Shown here: positions 11,079-22,362 of the stretch, piece after piece | Position numbering within the stretch: position 1 is the first letter of the stretch | How the letters are laid out: the number at the start of each line of letters is the position of its first letter | Assembly: GCF_027594825.1 (NCBI RefSeq) | Contig: NZ_CP088930.1 | Location: 2,355,019 to 2,419,018, forward strand | DNA length: 64,000 nucleotides | Direction: 5' to 3' | Origin: Serratia liquefaciens | GTDB taxonomy: Bacteria; Pseudomonadota; Gammaproteobacteria; Enterobacterales; Enterobacteriaceae | Made by a program: the position numbers and the translations under genes | Notes under the pieces: model-generated | The model's input: only the letters and a program-made list of their open reading frames with translations | The model's database searches: none | Told to the model about the DNA's origin: nothing

Positions 11079-14000
11079 GACGCCTTATCCTCCTTTGGCT
11101 TACGCAACACCTCATTGATCTTCGGCTGATCCAGGCTGCCGCCGATATGGTAACGAATCAGCGAAATCTTGTTCCACAGCGGCCCCAACACTTTGGACGC
11201 GGCAAACACCGCGGCACCGACAATCGGGTTAATCACGAAGGCCGTCGCCACGCCGACGGTGGCTGAAATTTCCGGCGCCACCACCGCTTCCATATCAATC
11301 TGCCGACGCGCCAGGTCAATTTGGCCGCTCATGGCAATATCAGCTGCCAGCCCGTCAACCAAAAGGTTATCGGTATGCATTATGCCATCTTTCAACCACG
11401 AGGTGCTGCGGATGGAGTCAAAGTAGAAGCCTTTCCCGAAGGTATCGCTGAAATCGAACTGCAGCTTGCGTAACAGGGCATCGAAGCTCACCAGACGCAA
11501 CAGCTGACCGGCGCGACCGCCCCCCATGCTGTCGATTTCGCCCTTGCCCATATTGATTTTCAACGCGCCACTCAGGGTGTTCAACTGCGGTTTCCACGGC
11601 TGGCCGCGCCAATACAGATCGAAATCGACGTCATAAGGTGCGCCTTTCAGCGGCGTGGTGATACCGAAGAAAGCCGCGGTTTCATCAATTTTGGCGCCCA
11701 ACAGTTTACCTTTCAGCGAGCTGCGCTCTTCCTGGGCATTCTGTTTCCATAAACCGCTGGCGGTCATGCGCCCTTTGCCGGTATCGACCAACCCGTGCGT
11801 CAGCAGGAGGGTATCGCCCTGATTGGTCAAATCCGCCTCAACCTTGCCGAGGTTTTGCCCCATGACCCAGCAAGACTTACAGCGCAGCATCAGCGACGGC
11901 CAGTCGCGGAAGGACACCTTGTCTGTGGCCGCCTGCGCAGCGGTGGCTGCCGTCGAAGTCCCCTTACCGGCGTCAAACTGCGGGTTGTAATAGAGATAAT
12001 TGATATCGGCGCGCCACGGCCCCCGGTCTGCTACCCGCAGGTTGCCGTCCACTTCATCGCCCTTGGCGCTGACCAGCGTGCCGCCCAGCTGTTTCTCTGC
12101 CGACAGCGTCAGCTTGTGCCAGGCCTGGCCCCCTAACAACAGCTGCGGCGTTTTCAGCGCAACCGTGGTCGGGAAGTTAAATCCACCCACTTTTCCCATG
12201 CCGTCACTTTGTTTCAGCGCCGGCGCCATCAGGCCCAGCCACTTCTCACCGTCCAGCGGCGGCAGGTTAAGCGTCAGCGATTTTCCGCTCGGTAACGGCG
12301 GGGTTCCGTTGCCCGCCGTCTGCCATGCCGCGCGGGCTAAGGTGACCTGCTGTTTGGCGAAGATCCATTCGCTGTTGAAATGGTTTTGTTTGCCAGCACT
12401 ACCGGTCAGCATGAATCCGTTCAGGCCGCCTTTCACTTTTACGCTCAGCGGCAATGGCTCACCCGCTGGTTTATCTAACGGCGAAGGTAAGTGACTGCTT
12501 ACTTTCTTAAGGTCCGCATCAACGCCGATGTCATAGCTGGCCGAGCCCTGATGAGGCAAGACGATAGCCACCTGACCTTGCCAGGGCGCGCTGCCGCTTA
12601 ATGCATCGCTCACTTCTTTCGGTATGCCCGGGAATTTTCCCGGCAGCCAGTCAGCCTTGAGGCCAACGTTGACCTTGTAGTCGCTTTTCCCTTCCAACGT
12701 GTTGAAATTCACCGCCACCGGCTGCCCAAACCAGTTGGCAGACAGGGTATCGCTGCTCAGGTTACCGTTATCAAAACGGAACTTGCCGCTGACCTTTTGC
12801 AGCTCACTCTCGATCGGCTTAACCAACAGTGAGTTATTGTTCAGCGCAACCTCTCCGGTGGCGCGAACCAGCTCGCCGTTCAAGGGGATATCTAGGTGTA
12901 AGCGCCCACTGACATTACCACCAATCTGCAGTTCGTCCAGGGCAGAGCCCAGTGAATCGTGCAGCGGAGTCTGTTTGAAATAATCATGGATCTCAGCCCC
13001 CTGGCCCGCGACCTCCGCATCCACCAACAAACGCTCTTTCAGGTAGTCCGGAATGACGGCGCTGACATTTTTGCCATCGACTTTACCCAATTTGGTTTGC
13101 GGAGCGTTCATCCACAGCCCCTCATTGGCAAAGTCGAGATCGATAGCCAGATCGGTCAACGCCGGCCAATCCGGTTGGAACTGGAAGGTAGAATGGCGCA
13201 GCGGGACAAACACCTCAAACTGACCTTCGTTTTTGCGGTACGGGAAATGCTGCGGATCGCCGTTGTAGAGCAGTGTGGCGTTATCCACCTGCCCGCCCTG
13301 GATGGCACCGCTGAGGTAATCCACCAGATGCTTGCCCATCAGGGGCTCAGGGAAGTAGCGCCAGGCGTCCGCACCGTCATACAGACGAATGCCTGCCAGA
13401 ATATTCAGCCACGGGTCGCCTTTGGCCGGCTGTTGATAGCGGAAGTCGCCGTTAACCCACAGCGATTTGGCTTTCACATCCAGGTTTTTGCTCGCCAGTT
13501 CCCAGCCCTGCTCGTTGTTCTGCCAGGTCAGAGCCCCACGTGCGCTGCTGATTTCCAGAGGGGCCCGGAACATGTCGCCATACGGCAAGGTGCTGTTGTT
13601 GAGATCAAGTTGCAGACGGCCATTCTCCACACCGCCACTCAGTGCGCCGGAGAAGTGATTCACCCCGGGCAACAGTTTCCAGTGCTGCCAGCTGACGTCC
13701 TGCCAGAGGGCCTGGAAACGCGTTTTCTCCGGTTGTTTCAGTGGGATATCCAACGCCAGCGCGTTGACCTTGCCTTGCGGTTGCAGGTCGTTCCAACGGT
13801 CCAGCACGTCCGGGCTGAGGAAAGAGAAGGTCGGCAGTAACGCGGCCAGGCGCTCAAGCTGAATATCAGTGGCGCGTACGCGCAGCTCTTCGGTTTGCCC
13901 TGGGCCCAGGAACTCGGTATTTTCCGGCAACCAAAGTGCAGACAGCTTGCCCTGTGGCCAGGCCTGACCGTCGGTGGCCAGGTTCAACTGCGGGACGTCC

Positions 14001-14890
14001 ACCTGCCAGCCAGTGCCCTGACGGCTGAGCGTCAGCGCCAGGTTGTCCACGTCCAGCCGGTGAGCTTGAGTCCCCACGTTCCAGTTGGCCGCCCCCTGTT
14101 TCAGTAATGCGCTGCCGGTGGCGATTTCACCATTTTGGATCTGCAGCCAGGCCGCCAGACTGAAATCTGCGCTTTCGAGCCCGGTATTGGTACGCAGCCA
14201 ACGGGTGAACCAGGGCTTCATGTCGATATTGTCGGCCTGCATATAGACAGTGCCGGTATTCAATAGCCCCTGGTTATCGCGCAGATCCATACGCAGTTGC
14301 ACCACGCCATGCTGACCGTTCAGCGTCGACAGGCTGATCTGCCCTTCTGCCCGGTGACGATCGCGGCCGTTCAACCAGGTCAACTGCGGGATTTCGAATT
14401 CGGCACGCGCGCCAGCGGGCGTCAGGAATGAGATGCGGCTGTCGCGCAGGTCGAAATGATCCAGCTGATGCAGCAGCAAATCGGTGATTTTACCCGGTTC
14501 GATAGTGCTGCCCTGGTGCTCATCGCCGCCCAGCGTGGTGTTAAGATCGAACTGGAGTTGGTGGAAGGTAAGATCGCGGAACTGCCAGCGCCAATGCAGC
14601 AGCGATTGCCACACGTCCAGCGCCAGCGTAACGCGTTCAATATGCAGGTTACTTTTAGGCAGCGCGGCGCGCACGTTGCGCATTTCAAGCTGTGGGCCAA
14701 AAGTTTCCCAACTGCCCTGCATGAAATCGACCTGTACGGGCACGCCGGAGAGGCTTTCAACCTTGGCCAGCAATTGAGGGCGGTAGTTGTTCAGTTCAGG
14801 CAGCGCCAGACGCAGCCCGCTGATCAGCAACGCCACGATGACAATCAGAGTGGCGCCTGTAGCTAACAAAATCCCAGGCAGTCGCCTCAC
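11075..14890 (-). CDS. yhdP: AsmA-like envelope phospholipid transport protein YhdP
   Basis: YhdP is one of the large AsmA-like proteins (with TamB and YdbH) that carry phospholipid from the inner to the outer membrane. I place the start at a GTG at 14890, giving VRRLPGILLATG, which aligns with the start of E. coli YhdP. AAGGAG lies six bases upstream, whereas the ATG at 14920 has no comparable site. That gives 1,271 residues, close to the family length. One N-terminal membrane helix (about 5-27) is followed by a long periplasmic beta-rich domain and the conserved C-terminal block with VVAPEISATVGVA and NPIVGAAVFAASKVLGPLW. It overlaps the nitrilase gene by four bases. Confidence 0.96.
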   Translation of the reverse strand: MRRLPGILLATGATLIVIVALLISGLRLALPELNNYRPQLLAKVESLSGVPVQVDFMQGSWETFGPQLEMRNVRAALPKSNLHIERVTLALDVWQSLLHWRWQFRDLTFHQLQFDLNTTLGGDEHQGSTIEPGKITDLLLHQLDHFDLRDSRISFLTPAGARAEFEIPQLTWLNGRDRHRAEGQISLSTLNGQHGVVQLRMDLRDNQGLLNTGTVYMQADNIDMKPWFTRWLRTNTGLESADFSLAAWLQIQNGEIATGSALLKQGAANWNVGTQAHRLDVDNLALTLSRQGTGWQVDVPQLNLATDGQAWPQGKLSALWLPENTEFLGPGQTEELRVRATDIQLERLAALLPTFSFLSPDVLDRWNDLQPQGKVNALALDIPLKQPEKTRFQALWQDVSWQHWKLLPGVNHFSGALSGGVENGRLQLDLNNSTLPYGDMFRAPLEISSARGALTWQNNEQGWELASKNLDVKAKSLWVNGDFRYQQPAKGDPWLNILAGIRLYDGADAWRYFPEPLMGKHLVDYLSGAIQGGQVDNATLLYNGDPQHFPYRKNEGQFEVFVPLRHSTFQFQPDWPALTDLAIDLDFANEGLWMNAPQTKLGKVDGKNVSAVIPDYLKERLLVDAEVAGQGAEIHDYFKQTPLHDSLGSALDELQIGGNVSGRLHLDIPLNGELVRATGEVALNNNSLLVKPIESELQKVSGKFRFDNGNLSSDTLSANWFGQPVAVNFNTLEGKSDYKVNVGLKADWLPGKFPGIPKEVSDALSGSAPWQGQVAIVLPHQGSASYDIGVDADLKKVSSHLPSPLDKPAGEPLPLSVKVKGGLNGFMLTGSAGKQNHFNSEWIFAKQQVTLARAAWQTAGNGTPPLPSGKSLTLNLPPLDGEKWLGLMAPALKQSDGMGKVGGFNFPTTVALKTPQLLLGGQAWHKLTLSAEKQLGGTLVSAKGDEVDGNLRVADRGPWRADINYLYYNPQFDAGKGTSTAATAAQAATDKVSFRDWPSLMLRCKSCWVMGQNLGKVEADLTNQGDTLLLTHGLVDTGKGRMTASGLWKQNAQEERSSLKGKLLGAKIDETAAFFGITTPLKGAPYDVDFDLYWRGQPWKPQLNTLSGALKINMGKGEIDSMGGGRAGQLLRLVSFDALLRKLQFDFSDTFGKGFYFDSIRSTSWLKDGIMHTDNLLVDGLAADIAMSGQIDLARRQIDMEAVVAPEISATVGVATAFVINPIVGAAVFAASKVLGPLWNKISLIRYHIGGSLDQPKINEVLRKPKEDKAS

Positions 14891-14937
14891 GCAGTTCTCC
14901 TTGCTTCCGCTGCCTGGCAACGGGAATCTCTATGCAC

Positions 14938-14965
14938 GGTGGGGCTCAGCACGCTGAGCCCCACC
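14938..14965. repeat. Perfect 13-base inverted repeat between rng and yhdP
   Basis: Two 13-base arms (GGTGGGGCTCAGC and its exact complement) are separated by two bases. RNA from either strand would form a very stable hairpin. No U-run follows on the minus strand, so it is more likely an mRNA-stability or processing element between rng and yhdP than a full terminator. Confidence 0.8.
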
Positions 14966-14995
14966 CATGTCGGTCTTTGGCCGCCGCCCGGCGGA

Positions 14996-16465
14996 CTACA
15001 TCATGACAACGTCAAATTGTTCCTGGCTGTATAAAGGTTCGATTTGTACCTTCACCTGCTTGCCCACAAAGATTTCCACTTCGGCCAGCGCATGGGACTC
15101 TTCGCTTTTCAGCGCCTCGCCCACCGCCGCAGAAGCGTAAACCAGGAAACGATCTGAATCATAAGCATGGTGTACGCGCACAATTTCACGCAAAATTTCG
15201 TAGCACACGGTTTCCACTGTTTTCAGCGTGCCGCGTCCATGACAGGTAGGACAATCGTTACACAGCACATGTTCAATGCTTTCCCGTGTACGTTTACGCG
15301 TCATTTCCACTAAGCCTAGCTGAGAGAAGCCGTTGATCGTGGTTTTTACTCGATCTTTACTCAGCGCCAACTCCAGCGAATGCAGCACCCGACGACGATG
15401 CTCCTCATTGTTCATGTCAATGAAGTCAATGATGATAATGCCGCCCAAGTTGCGCAGCCGTAGCTGGCGGGCAATGGCCTGGGTCGCTTCGATATTGGTG
15501 TTGAAGATGGTTTCGTCGAGGTTGCGATGACCGACAAAGGCACCGGTATTGATATCCACGGTGGTCATCGCCTCGGTCTGATCGATGATCAGGTAACCGC
15601 CGGACTTCAGCTCTACCTTGCGCTCCAGCGCACGCTGTATCTCGTTTTCGACGTCGTACAGATCGAAGATCGGCTGGCTGCCGGTGTACAGCTCCAGCTT
15701 GGCGGTAATATCCGGGATGTACTCACCGGTAAATTCCACCAGCAGGTCGTGGGTCAGGCGGGAATCGACGCGGATCCGGTCCAGCGCCGCGCCGGCGAAA
15801 TCACGCAGAATGCGTTGCGCCAGTGCCAGCTCACCGTACAGTTTGTATTTGGTCTGGTTGCGTTTTTTACGCTCCATTACCTTGGTCCACAGGCGTTTGA
15901 GGAAGGCGGCGTCCTGCGCCAGCTCTTCTTCGCCAATGCCTTCCGCCGCGGTGCGGATGATAAAACCGCCCAGCTCATCACAGTAACCGGCCACCGCTTT
16001 TTTCAGGCGATCGCGCTCGGCTTCACTTTCTATACGCTGGGAAACGCCAACGTGCGCCGCCCCCGGCATAAACACCAGGTAACGCGAAGGCAAAGTGATG
16101 TCGGTGGTCAGGCGTGCGCCCTTGGTACCGAGCGGATCTTTCACCACCTGCACCATCAGATCCTGCCCCTGGCGCACCAGTTCGGCAATGTCACGCACGT
16201 GGAAATTTTTCTGCTCATCGCCGGCGACGCATTCCGTGTGCGGCATGATATCGGAAGCGTGCAGGAAGGCCGCTTTATCCAGACCGATATCGACGAATGC
16301 CGCCTGCATGCCCGGCAACACGCGGCTTACGCGCCCTTTATAAATATTGCCGACGATGCCGCGCTTGGATTCGCGCTCGATATGGATCTCTTGCAGGATG
16401 CCGCCATCAATATAGGCAACCCGCGTTTCAGACGGTGTGATATTAACCAGTAGCTCAGCTGTCAT
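14996..16465 (-). CDS. rng: Ribonuclease G
   Basis: Endoribonuclease that matures the 5' end of 16S rRNA and turns over some mRNAs; paralogue of the RNase E catalytic half. It has 489 residues, full E. coli length, and starts MTAELLVNITPSETR. An S1-like RNA-binding region lies at about 38-120, the DNase-I-like catalytic centre around QTEAMTTVDINTG and DFIDMNNEEH, and the zinc-link motif DCPTCHGRG near residue 405. It follows maf after 38 bases in the order mreBCD-maf-rng, as in other enterobacteria, so it is probably read from the mre promoters and possibly others. Confidence 0.98.
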   Translation of the reverse strand: MTAELLVNITPSETRVAYIDGGILQEIHIERESKRGIVGNIYKGRVSRVLPGMQAAFVDIGLDKAAFLHASDIMPHTECVAGDEQKNFHVRDIAELVRQGQDLMVQVVKDPLGTKGARLTTDITLPSRYLVFMPGAAHVGVSQRIESEAERDRLKKAVAGYCDELGGFIIRTAAEGIGEEELAQDAAFLKRLWTKVMERKKRNQTKYKLYGELALAQRILRDFAGAALDRIRVDSRLTHDLLVEFTGEYIPDITAKLELYTGSQPIFDLYDVENEIQRALERKVELKSGGYLIIDQTEAMTTVDINTGAFVGHRNLDETIFNTNIEATQAIARQLRLRNLGGIIIIDFIDMNNEEHRRRVLHSLELALSKDRVKTTINGFSQLGLVEMTRKRTRESIEHVLCNDCPTCHGRGTLKTVETVCYEILREIVRVHHAYDSDRFLVYASAAVGEALKSEESHALAEVEIFVGKQVKVQIEPLYSQEQFDVVMM

Positions 16466-16503
16466 GCCTTCTCCTCAGAGCCGGTCGATAATGGCAGCGC
16501 CCA

Positions 16504-17088
16504 TCAACCGGTTCTTACATCACGTAATGCGACAAAATTACTGAGCAGCTCATGTGTTTCGACTAACGGCAGACCCATCACCGCATGATAACTCCCGGTT
16601 ATCGTTCTGACGAAACAACCACCCTTTCCTTGAATTCCGTAGGCGCCCGCTTTATCCATCGGCTCGCCCGTAGCAATATAGTCGCAGATATCCTGCTGTG
16701 ACAGGTTGCGGAATGTCACGTCTGTCACCACCAGTTGGCACAGAACGTCATGGCGATCGGCGATCGCCACCGCGGTCATCACCTGATGCTGTTTACCCGA
16801 CAGCGCCGCCAGCATTTTAGCCGCGTGCGTCTCGTCCTGGGGTTTTTCCAACACCCGGCCATTGAGCACCACAATGGTATCGGCACCCAGCACCGGCCAC
16901 GCCTGCGGTGCCAGCGCCACGCCGGCTTTAGCCTTATCCTGCGCCAAACGGCGCACGTAGGCTTCCGCGGCTTCCCCTTCCTGCCGCTGCTCTTCGGTAT
17001 CCGTCAGGATAACTTCAAAGGGAACGCCCAATAGGGCCAGTAATTCATGTCGACGGGGAGATCCGGAGGCCAGATAAAGCGAAGTCAT
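16504..17088 (-). CDS. yhdE: Maf-family nucleotide pyrophosphatase YhdE (dTTP/UTP)
   Basis: House-cleaning nucleotide pyrophosphatase that hydrolyses dTTP, UTP and modified pyrimidine nucleotides. It has 194 residues beginning [16 protein letters not shown], with the SxSPRR phosphate-binding motif at the N-terminus characteristic of Maf proteins, followed by the conserved GADTIVVL and [11 protein letters not shown] segments. It is placed between mreD (10 bases upstream) and rng, the usual enterobacterial position. The YhdE (dTTP/UTP) rather than YceF (7-methyl-GTP) assignment rests on this location and remembered similarity. Confidence 0.95.
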   Translation of the reverse strand: MTSLYLASGSPRRHELLALLGVPFEVILTDTEEQRQEGEAAEAYVRRLAQDKAKAGVALAPQAWPVLGADTIVVLNGRVLEKPQDETHAAKMLAALSGKQHQVMTAVAIADRHDVLCQLVVTDVTFRNLSQQDICDYIATGEPMDKAGAYGIQGKGGCFVRTITGSYHAVMGLPLVETHELLSNFVALRDVRTG

Positions 17089-17098
17089 TGATATACCC

Positions 17099-17587
17099 TT
17101 ACTGTACGGCGAACTGACGGCGAATTTTGCGCATCAGCAGGAATAACCACGGCCACAGGATGCCGTTTACCACACTACTCCAGAACACCTCTGGGCGGAA
17201 AGAAACGTTGATCACTAAAAACTCGGCCCAGAACACCACAACGTCCATCGCCAGTGACAGCAGCACGACGATCAGCGCCTGTTGCCAGAGCGCCATATTG
17301 CGGAACAGTTGGAATTTGAACGCCACCAGATAGGCAATGATGCCTAACGCCAGTGCGCGCACGCCCAGCGTGGAACCGAGGATCAGATCCATAATCAGCC
17401 CCAGCACGAAGCCGGTGCCGACGTTAACCCGATGAGGCAGCGCCATCACCCAGTAGATCAGGATCAAAGCCAGCCAGGAGGGACGGAACATGTAGATCTG
17501 TTCCGGCCACGGCATGATTTGCAGCACCAGCGCCACCAGGAATGACAGCCAGATTATCCAGCGCCCGTTGCTGCGGTAACGATTCAT
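17099..17587 (-). CDS. mreD: Rod shape-determining protein MreD
   Basis: Integral membrane component of the elongasome, which links cytoplasmic MreB filaments to peptidoglycan synthases. It has 162 residues, the normal length, with about five hydrophobic segments. The [16 protein letters not shown] start and the [20 protein letters not shown] segment are typical. Its ATG overlaps the mreC stop codon by four bases, so translation is probably coupled to mreC; maf follows after 10 bases. Confidence 0.97.
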   Translation of the reverse strand: MNRYRSNGRWIIWLSFLVALVLQIMPWPEQIYMFRPSWLALILIYWVMALPHRVNVGTGFVLGLIMDLILGSTLGVRALALGIIAYLVAFKFQLFRNMALWQQALIVVLLSLAMDVVVFWAEFLVINVSFRPEVFWSSVVNGILWPWLFLLMRKIRRQFAVQ

Positions 17588-18585
17588 TGCGTGACTCCCG
17601 CGGCAGGAGCAGCGGTTTGTACTGCGGCCCCGGTTGCCGGAGCAGGCAGAGGCAATTGCGGCCCAACCGCATCGGCCGGCGGCAGAACCTGCGGCATCAT
17701 CTGCATCAGACGCTCATTGGCGACGCGATGAACTTCATCAGGCGGCAACGGCATGTCGCCGTTACGATCGGCCCCCCACAGCAGCAGCAAATAGCGCAAG
17801 CGCTGTAGCCCCGCAGTAGGCCGTGCCTGGATCACGGTATAGGCACGCTGATTATCCACTTTGACCGAGGATACCACCGCCACCGGATAACCTTCCGGGA
17901 AGCGGCCACCAAGGCCGGAAGTGACCAGCACATCGCCCACGCGGATATCAGTATTGTTCGGCAGATGTTCGAGCTGTAAATCGTCGGCACAACCGCTGCC
18001 TGCGGCGATCACCCGAATATCGTTGCGCAGCACCTGGATGGGCAGTGCGTGTGAAGCATCGCAGATCAGCAGCACGCGGCTGGTGACTTTAGCCACCGCC
18101 ACCACCTGGCCCACGACGCCTTTATCACTGATGACCGGCTGGCCTTCATAAACGCCGTTATCCGATCCTTTGTCGATCACCACCTGATCGCTGTAAGGAT
18201 CCGAGCCGGTCGAGATCACCTGAGTGACCATTTTGTGTTCGTCCTGGCGCAGCGGTGAACCTAACAGCTCACGCAAGCGGGCGTTTTCCTGCTTGAATTG
18301 GCCAAGAAGAAGAATATCGCTGTTTTTCAGCAGCAGTTCCTGCCGCAGAGCCCGGTTTTCCAGCTCCAGCTGTTGGCGGGTAGCCAGCGTTTCTGAAACG
18401 CTGTCCAAAACTTTACGTGGCCCATTGGCCAAAAAATAGAAAGGGCTGACGGCCGTGTCCATGTAGTTACGTATTTTCACGAACGTACCGAGACGGCTAT
18501 CGGCAACGATCAGGCCAATGGCCACGATCACTGCCAAAAAAAGTCGTAGTTGCAGGGAAGGCCCCCTGCTAAAAATCGGCTTCAT
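17584..18585 (-). CDS. mreC: Cell shape-determining protein MreC
   Basis: Bitopic inner-membrane protein that activates PBP2/RodA and connects MreB to the periplasmic elongation machinery. It has 333 residues: a short cytoplasmic start ([14 protein letters not shown]), a membrane helix at about 13-30, a coiled coil at about 65-110 and the double beta-barrel domain to about 275. The C-terminal tail is Pro/Ala/Gln-rich and low in complexity, and differs in length from the E. coli tail, which is a normal variable region. The gene lies 94 bases after mreB and overlaps mreD. Confidence 0.97.
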   Translation of the reverse strand: MKPIFSRGPSLQLRLFLAVIVAIGLIVADSRLGTFVKIRNYMDTAVSPFYFLANGPRKVLDSVSETLATRQQLELENRALRQELLLKNSDILLLGQFKQENARLRELLGSPLRQDEHKMVTQVISTGSDPYSDQVVIDKGSDNGVYEGQPVISDKGVVGQVVAVAKVTSRVLLICDASHALPIQVLRNDIRVIAAGSGCADDLQLEHLPNNTDIRVGDVLVTSGLGGRFPEGYPVAVVSSVKVDNQRAYTVIQARPTAGLQRLRYLLLLWGADRNGDMPLPPDEVHRVANERLMQMMPQVLPPADAVGPQLPLPAPATGAAVQTAAPAAGVTQ

Positions 18586-18679
18586 AAATTATGCGTGTTC
18601 CTCGACAACAGAAAGAGGAACCGTACCTGATTTTCGCTTTGCGCATTCACCCGATACGATTCCTCCTTCTTGGGGCTGA

Positions 18680-20135
<1,456 letters not shown>

Positions 20136-22067
20136 TTAAACACGATAACGACGCGAATATTTTTTACGCCCGACGTCTATCGGTTCCGGCGACGCGAAAA
20201 AGTCGCCCTGTCCACCGAGGATCCCTCGCTCTTTCAGCGTCTGCCATTCATTACGCGTCCGCACGCTGGCGGCGAAAACCTGAGTGCTGGTGCCTTCGCA
20301 GGCGCCGGTCAGGCTCTGAACGAACAGCTGATTTTCATCACGCTTATCAATACTCCGCACCAGACCTGGATGGAGCTTAACCAACTCCACCGGTAAGGAC
20401 TTGATATAGGAGGTACTTACCACGGTTAACCCGGCCTGGGACACCGCCAGACGACAGCCCAAGCCTGACAGTAACTTCAGTACCGGACGTAAACGGTCGA
20501 TATGTTGACACACGTCTGCCTCTGCAAGTTCAATCAGAATTCGCCGACGATGACTTTTTTCACACTGTAACAGGCTATCACGCAGCCAACGTTGGAAACT
20601 GCGCTGTAATAGTGAGTCTACGCTCAGCGTGAAGGCCAACGTTTCTTCGGGCCACAGCGTCAGTAAAGGAAGAATACGGCTCAGATGTTGACGATCGTAG
20701 CTTTCCGCCAGCCCTAACTGCCGCACCAGAGGCATATACTCCGATGGCAGCAGTTCCTGGGTGCCATCGTAGATCCGGCTCATGATCTCACGGTGGTGCA
20801 CTTCCCCTTCCACCGTCACCGCCGGTTTCTGATACAAACGCGGGCCGCCTCGTGCCAGCACCTGTTCCAGCAGGGTGCGCCACTTGACGCTGCCGCGCCC
20901 TTTTTCCGGCACCTGGCTGTCATAAACATACCAGCCGTTCTCGCCTTGCAACGTAGCATGGCGCGTTGCCTGCTCCGCGTAATCGATCACCTGCTCGGTG
21001 GTTTGCCCGCTGCGGTACGCCACGATACCAATGTGCAAAAATGCTTCGCGATCGACCAGCACCGTTGAAGGCAAGGCGTCAATCGCGTGCACCAGCTGTG
21101 AAGCAATGCCATCCGCCTCTTTCAGCGTACGGTGCGGCAGCAGGACGGTGAAGTCGCTGTGGAAATAACGCGCCAGCAGCGCCGCCGGATAGCGCATCAC
21201 GAAGGTCGACAGCAGATTGACCAGCGAGTACATCAGTTCCTGCACCGCGCTGTTTCCGTGAATTTCCCGCAGCGTGTCAAAATCGGGCAGTCGTACCATC
21301 ATCACAATGCCGTGCGAGCCCTCTTCTTCCAACTGGGTGGTTAGCTGATTGTCGAAGAACAGTCGGTTATTAAGGCCGGTTTTGGCATCCTGAGCGGCAA
21401 AGGCGCGGATCAAGGTATCGACCCGATTGCGTTCCTCGCGCGCTTCCGCCAAATCTGCCAGCAAGCGATCGAGCGCGCCGCTGACGTTCGCCGGCCATTC
21501 GCGCATGTCGCCCTGCATCACGCTCTCTCTTTCGCCGTTGAGGATGCGTCGTGCACGGCGTTCCAGCCGGTCCTCTCCGTCGGCCTGATCGCGAAGCCAG
21601 CGCAGGCTAAACAGCAAAATCATCACCATCACCACGATCGAAAGCGTCACGGCAGCGGTAGATTGCAACGAGCGTACGTCGCTGGCGAAGGGGTCAATAT
21701 AAGTAATTTGCAGTGCCGCGCCGGGGTGTTGCATCAGCGGCAGAGCCACCTGCTTGTAGCCGTTGAGGGGATCCCAGGGCTGCTTGAGCGTCGGCAATTT
21801 ATAGGAAAGGAGGTTGCTGTGGCTGGTATCCACGCTGACTGCCACAATACCCAGTGGGCGCATCACCAACGGCAACCAGCGTTTCTGCTCCTCTGGGGAT
21901 TCACGCAGCATCGCCTGATCGAGCGAGGTCATCAGCGACTCGAAGCGGCGCTCCAGACGCTCCTGAGTGACGTAAAAGAAGCTGTATGAGCAGCCCATCA
22001 GCATCAAAAACATCGCCAAAGCAACAAGCAAGGTGATCAATGCAGAGAGTTTGGTGGTGAATCGCAT
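20136..22067 (-). CDS. csrD: CsrB/CsrC RNA-decay regulator CsrD (degenerate GGDEF-EAL)
   Basis: CsrD targets the CsrB and CsrC regulatory RNAs for RNase E degradation and so releases CsrA. The start chosen is the ATG at 22067 (MRFTTKLSALITLL), matching the E. coli N-terminus and giving 643 residues; AAGG lies seven bases upstream. Two membrane helices (about 8-28 and 130-150) flank a sensor segment, followed by a HAMP-like coiled coil and degenerate GGDEF and EAL domains. The GGDEF position reads HSDF and the EAL position reads HREIM, so neither cyclic di-GMP synthesis nor hydrolysis is expected, as known for this family. Divergent from acuI. Confidence 0.96.
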   Translation of the reverse strand: MRFTTKLSALITLLVALAMFLMLMGCSYSFFYVTQERLERRFESLMTSLDQAMLRESPEEQKRWLPLVMRPLGIVAVSVDTSHSNLLSYKLPTLKQPWDPLNGYKQVALPLMQHPGAALQITYIDPFASDVRSLQSTAAVTLSIVVMVMILLFSLRWLRDQADGEDRLERRARRILNGERESVMQGDMREWPANVSGALDRLLADLAEAREERNRVDTLIRAFAAQDAKTGLNNRLFFDNQLTTQLEEEGSHGIVMMVRLPDFDTLREIHGNSAVQELMYSLVNLLSTFVMRYPAALLARYFHSDFTVLLPHRTLKEADGIASQLVHAIDALPSTVLVDREAFLHIGIVAYRSGQTTEQVIDYAEQATRHATLQGENGWYVYDSQVPEKGRGSVKWRTLLEQVLARGGPRLYQKPAVTVEGEVHHREIMSRIYDGTQELLPSEYMPLVRQLGLAESYDRQHLSRILPLLTLWPEETLAFTLSVDSLLQRSFQRWLRDSLLQCEKSHRRRILIELAEADVCQHIDRLRPVLKLLSGLGCRLAVSQAGLTVVSTSYIKSLPVELVKLHPGLVRSIDKRDENQLFVQSLTGACEGTSTQVFAASVRTRNEWQTLKERGILGGQGDFFASPEPIDVGRKKYSRRYRV

Positions 22068-22362
22068 CCCTGTGCCTTGTCCGGTATGGTTACGTGAGTT
22101 TTCACCTTTGGAAGTATAAAGGCCCCGAATCCGCTCAAATGAATCCAACACAATATCCTGATTTTTTTAATGAATAGCGGCACCGCTCCGGCGATACCCA
22201 TTGTCGGTTCACGCAACCCAAGCTACCAAGCCTCGACAACGAAGAAAACCTTCAATCACCCTTTTTTGTCTTTTATCAGGACATAAATTTCTTATATGCA
22301 TATAGTCAATTAAATCTGATTCAGCCATCCATGGCAAAAATGTAAACAAGAGGAAGAGTGAC

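Noticed and set aside
15527..16453. A 308-codon plus-strand frame opposite rng
   Set aside because: Same shadow effect; rng is complete and highly conserved.
20136..22067. Active cyclic di-GMP enzyme from the GGDEF-EAL layout
   Set aside because: Both signature motifs are degenerate (HSDF, HREIM) and the protein is CsrD, which acts on CsrB/C decay.
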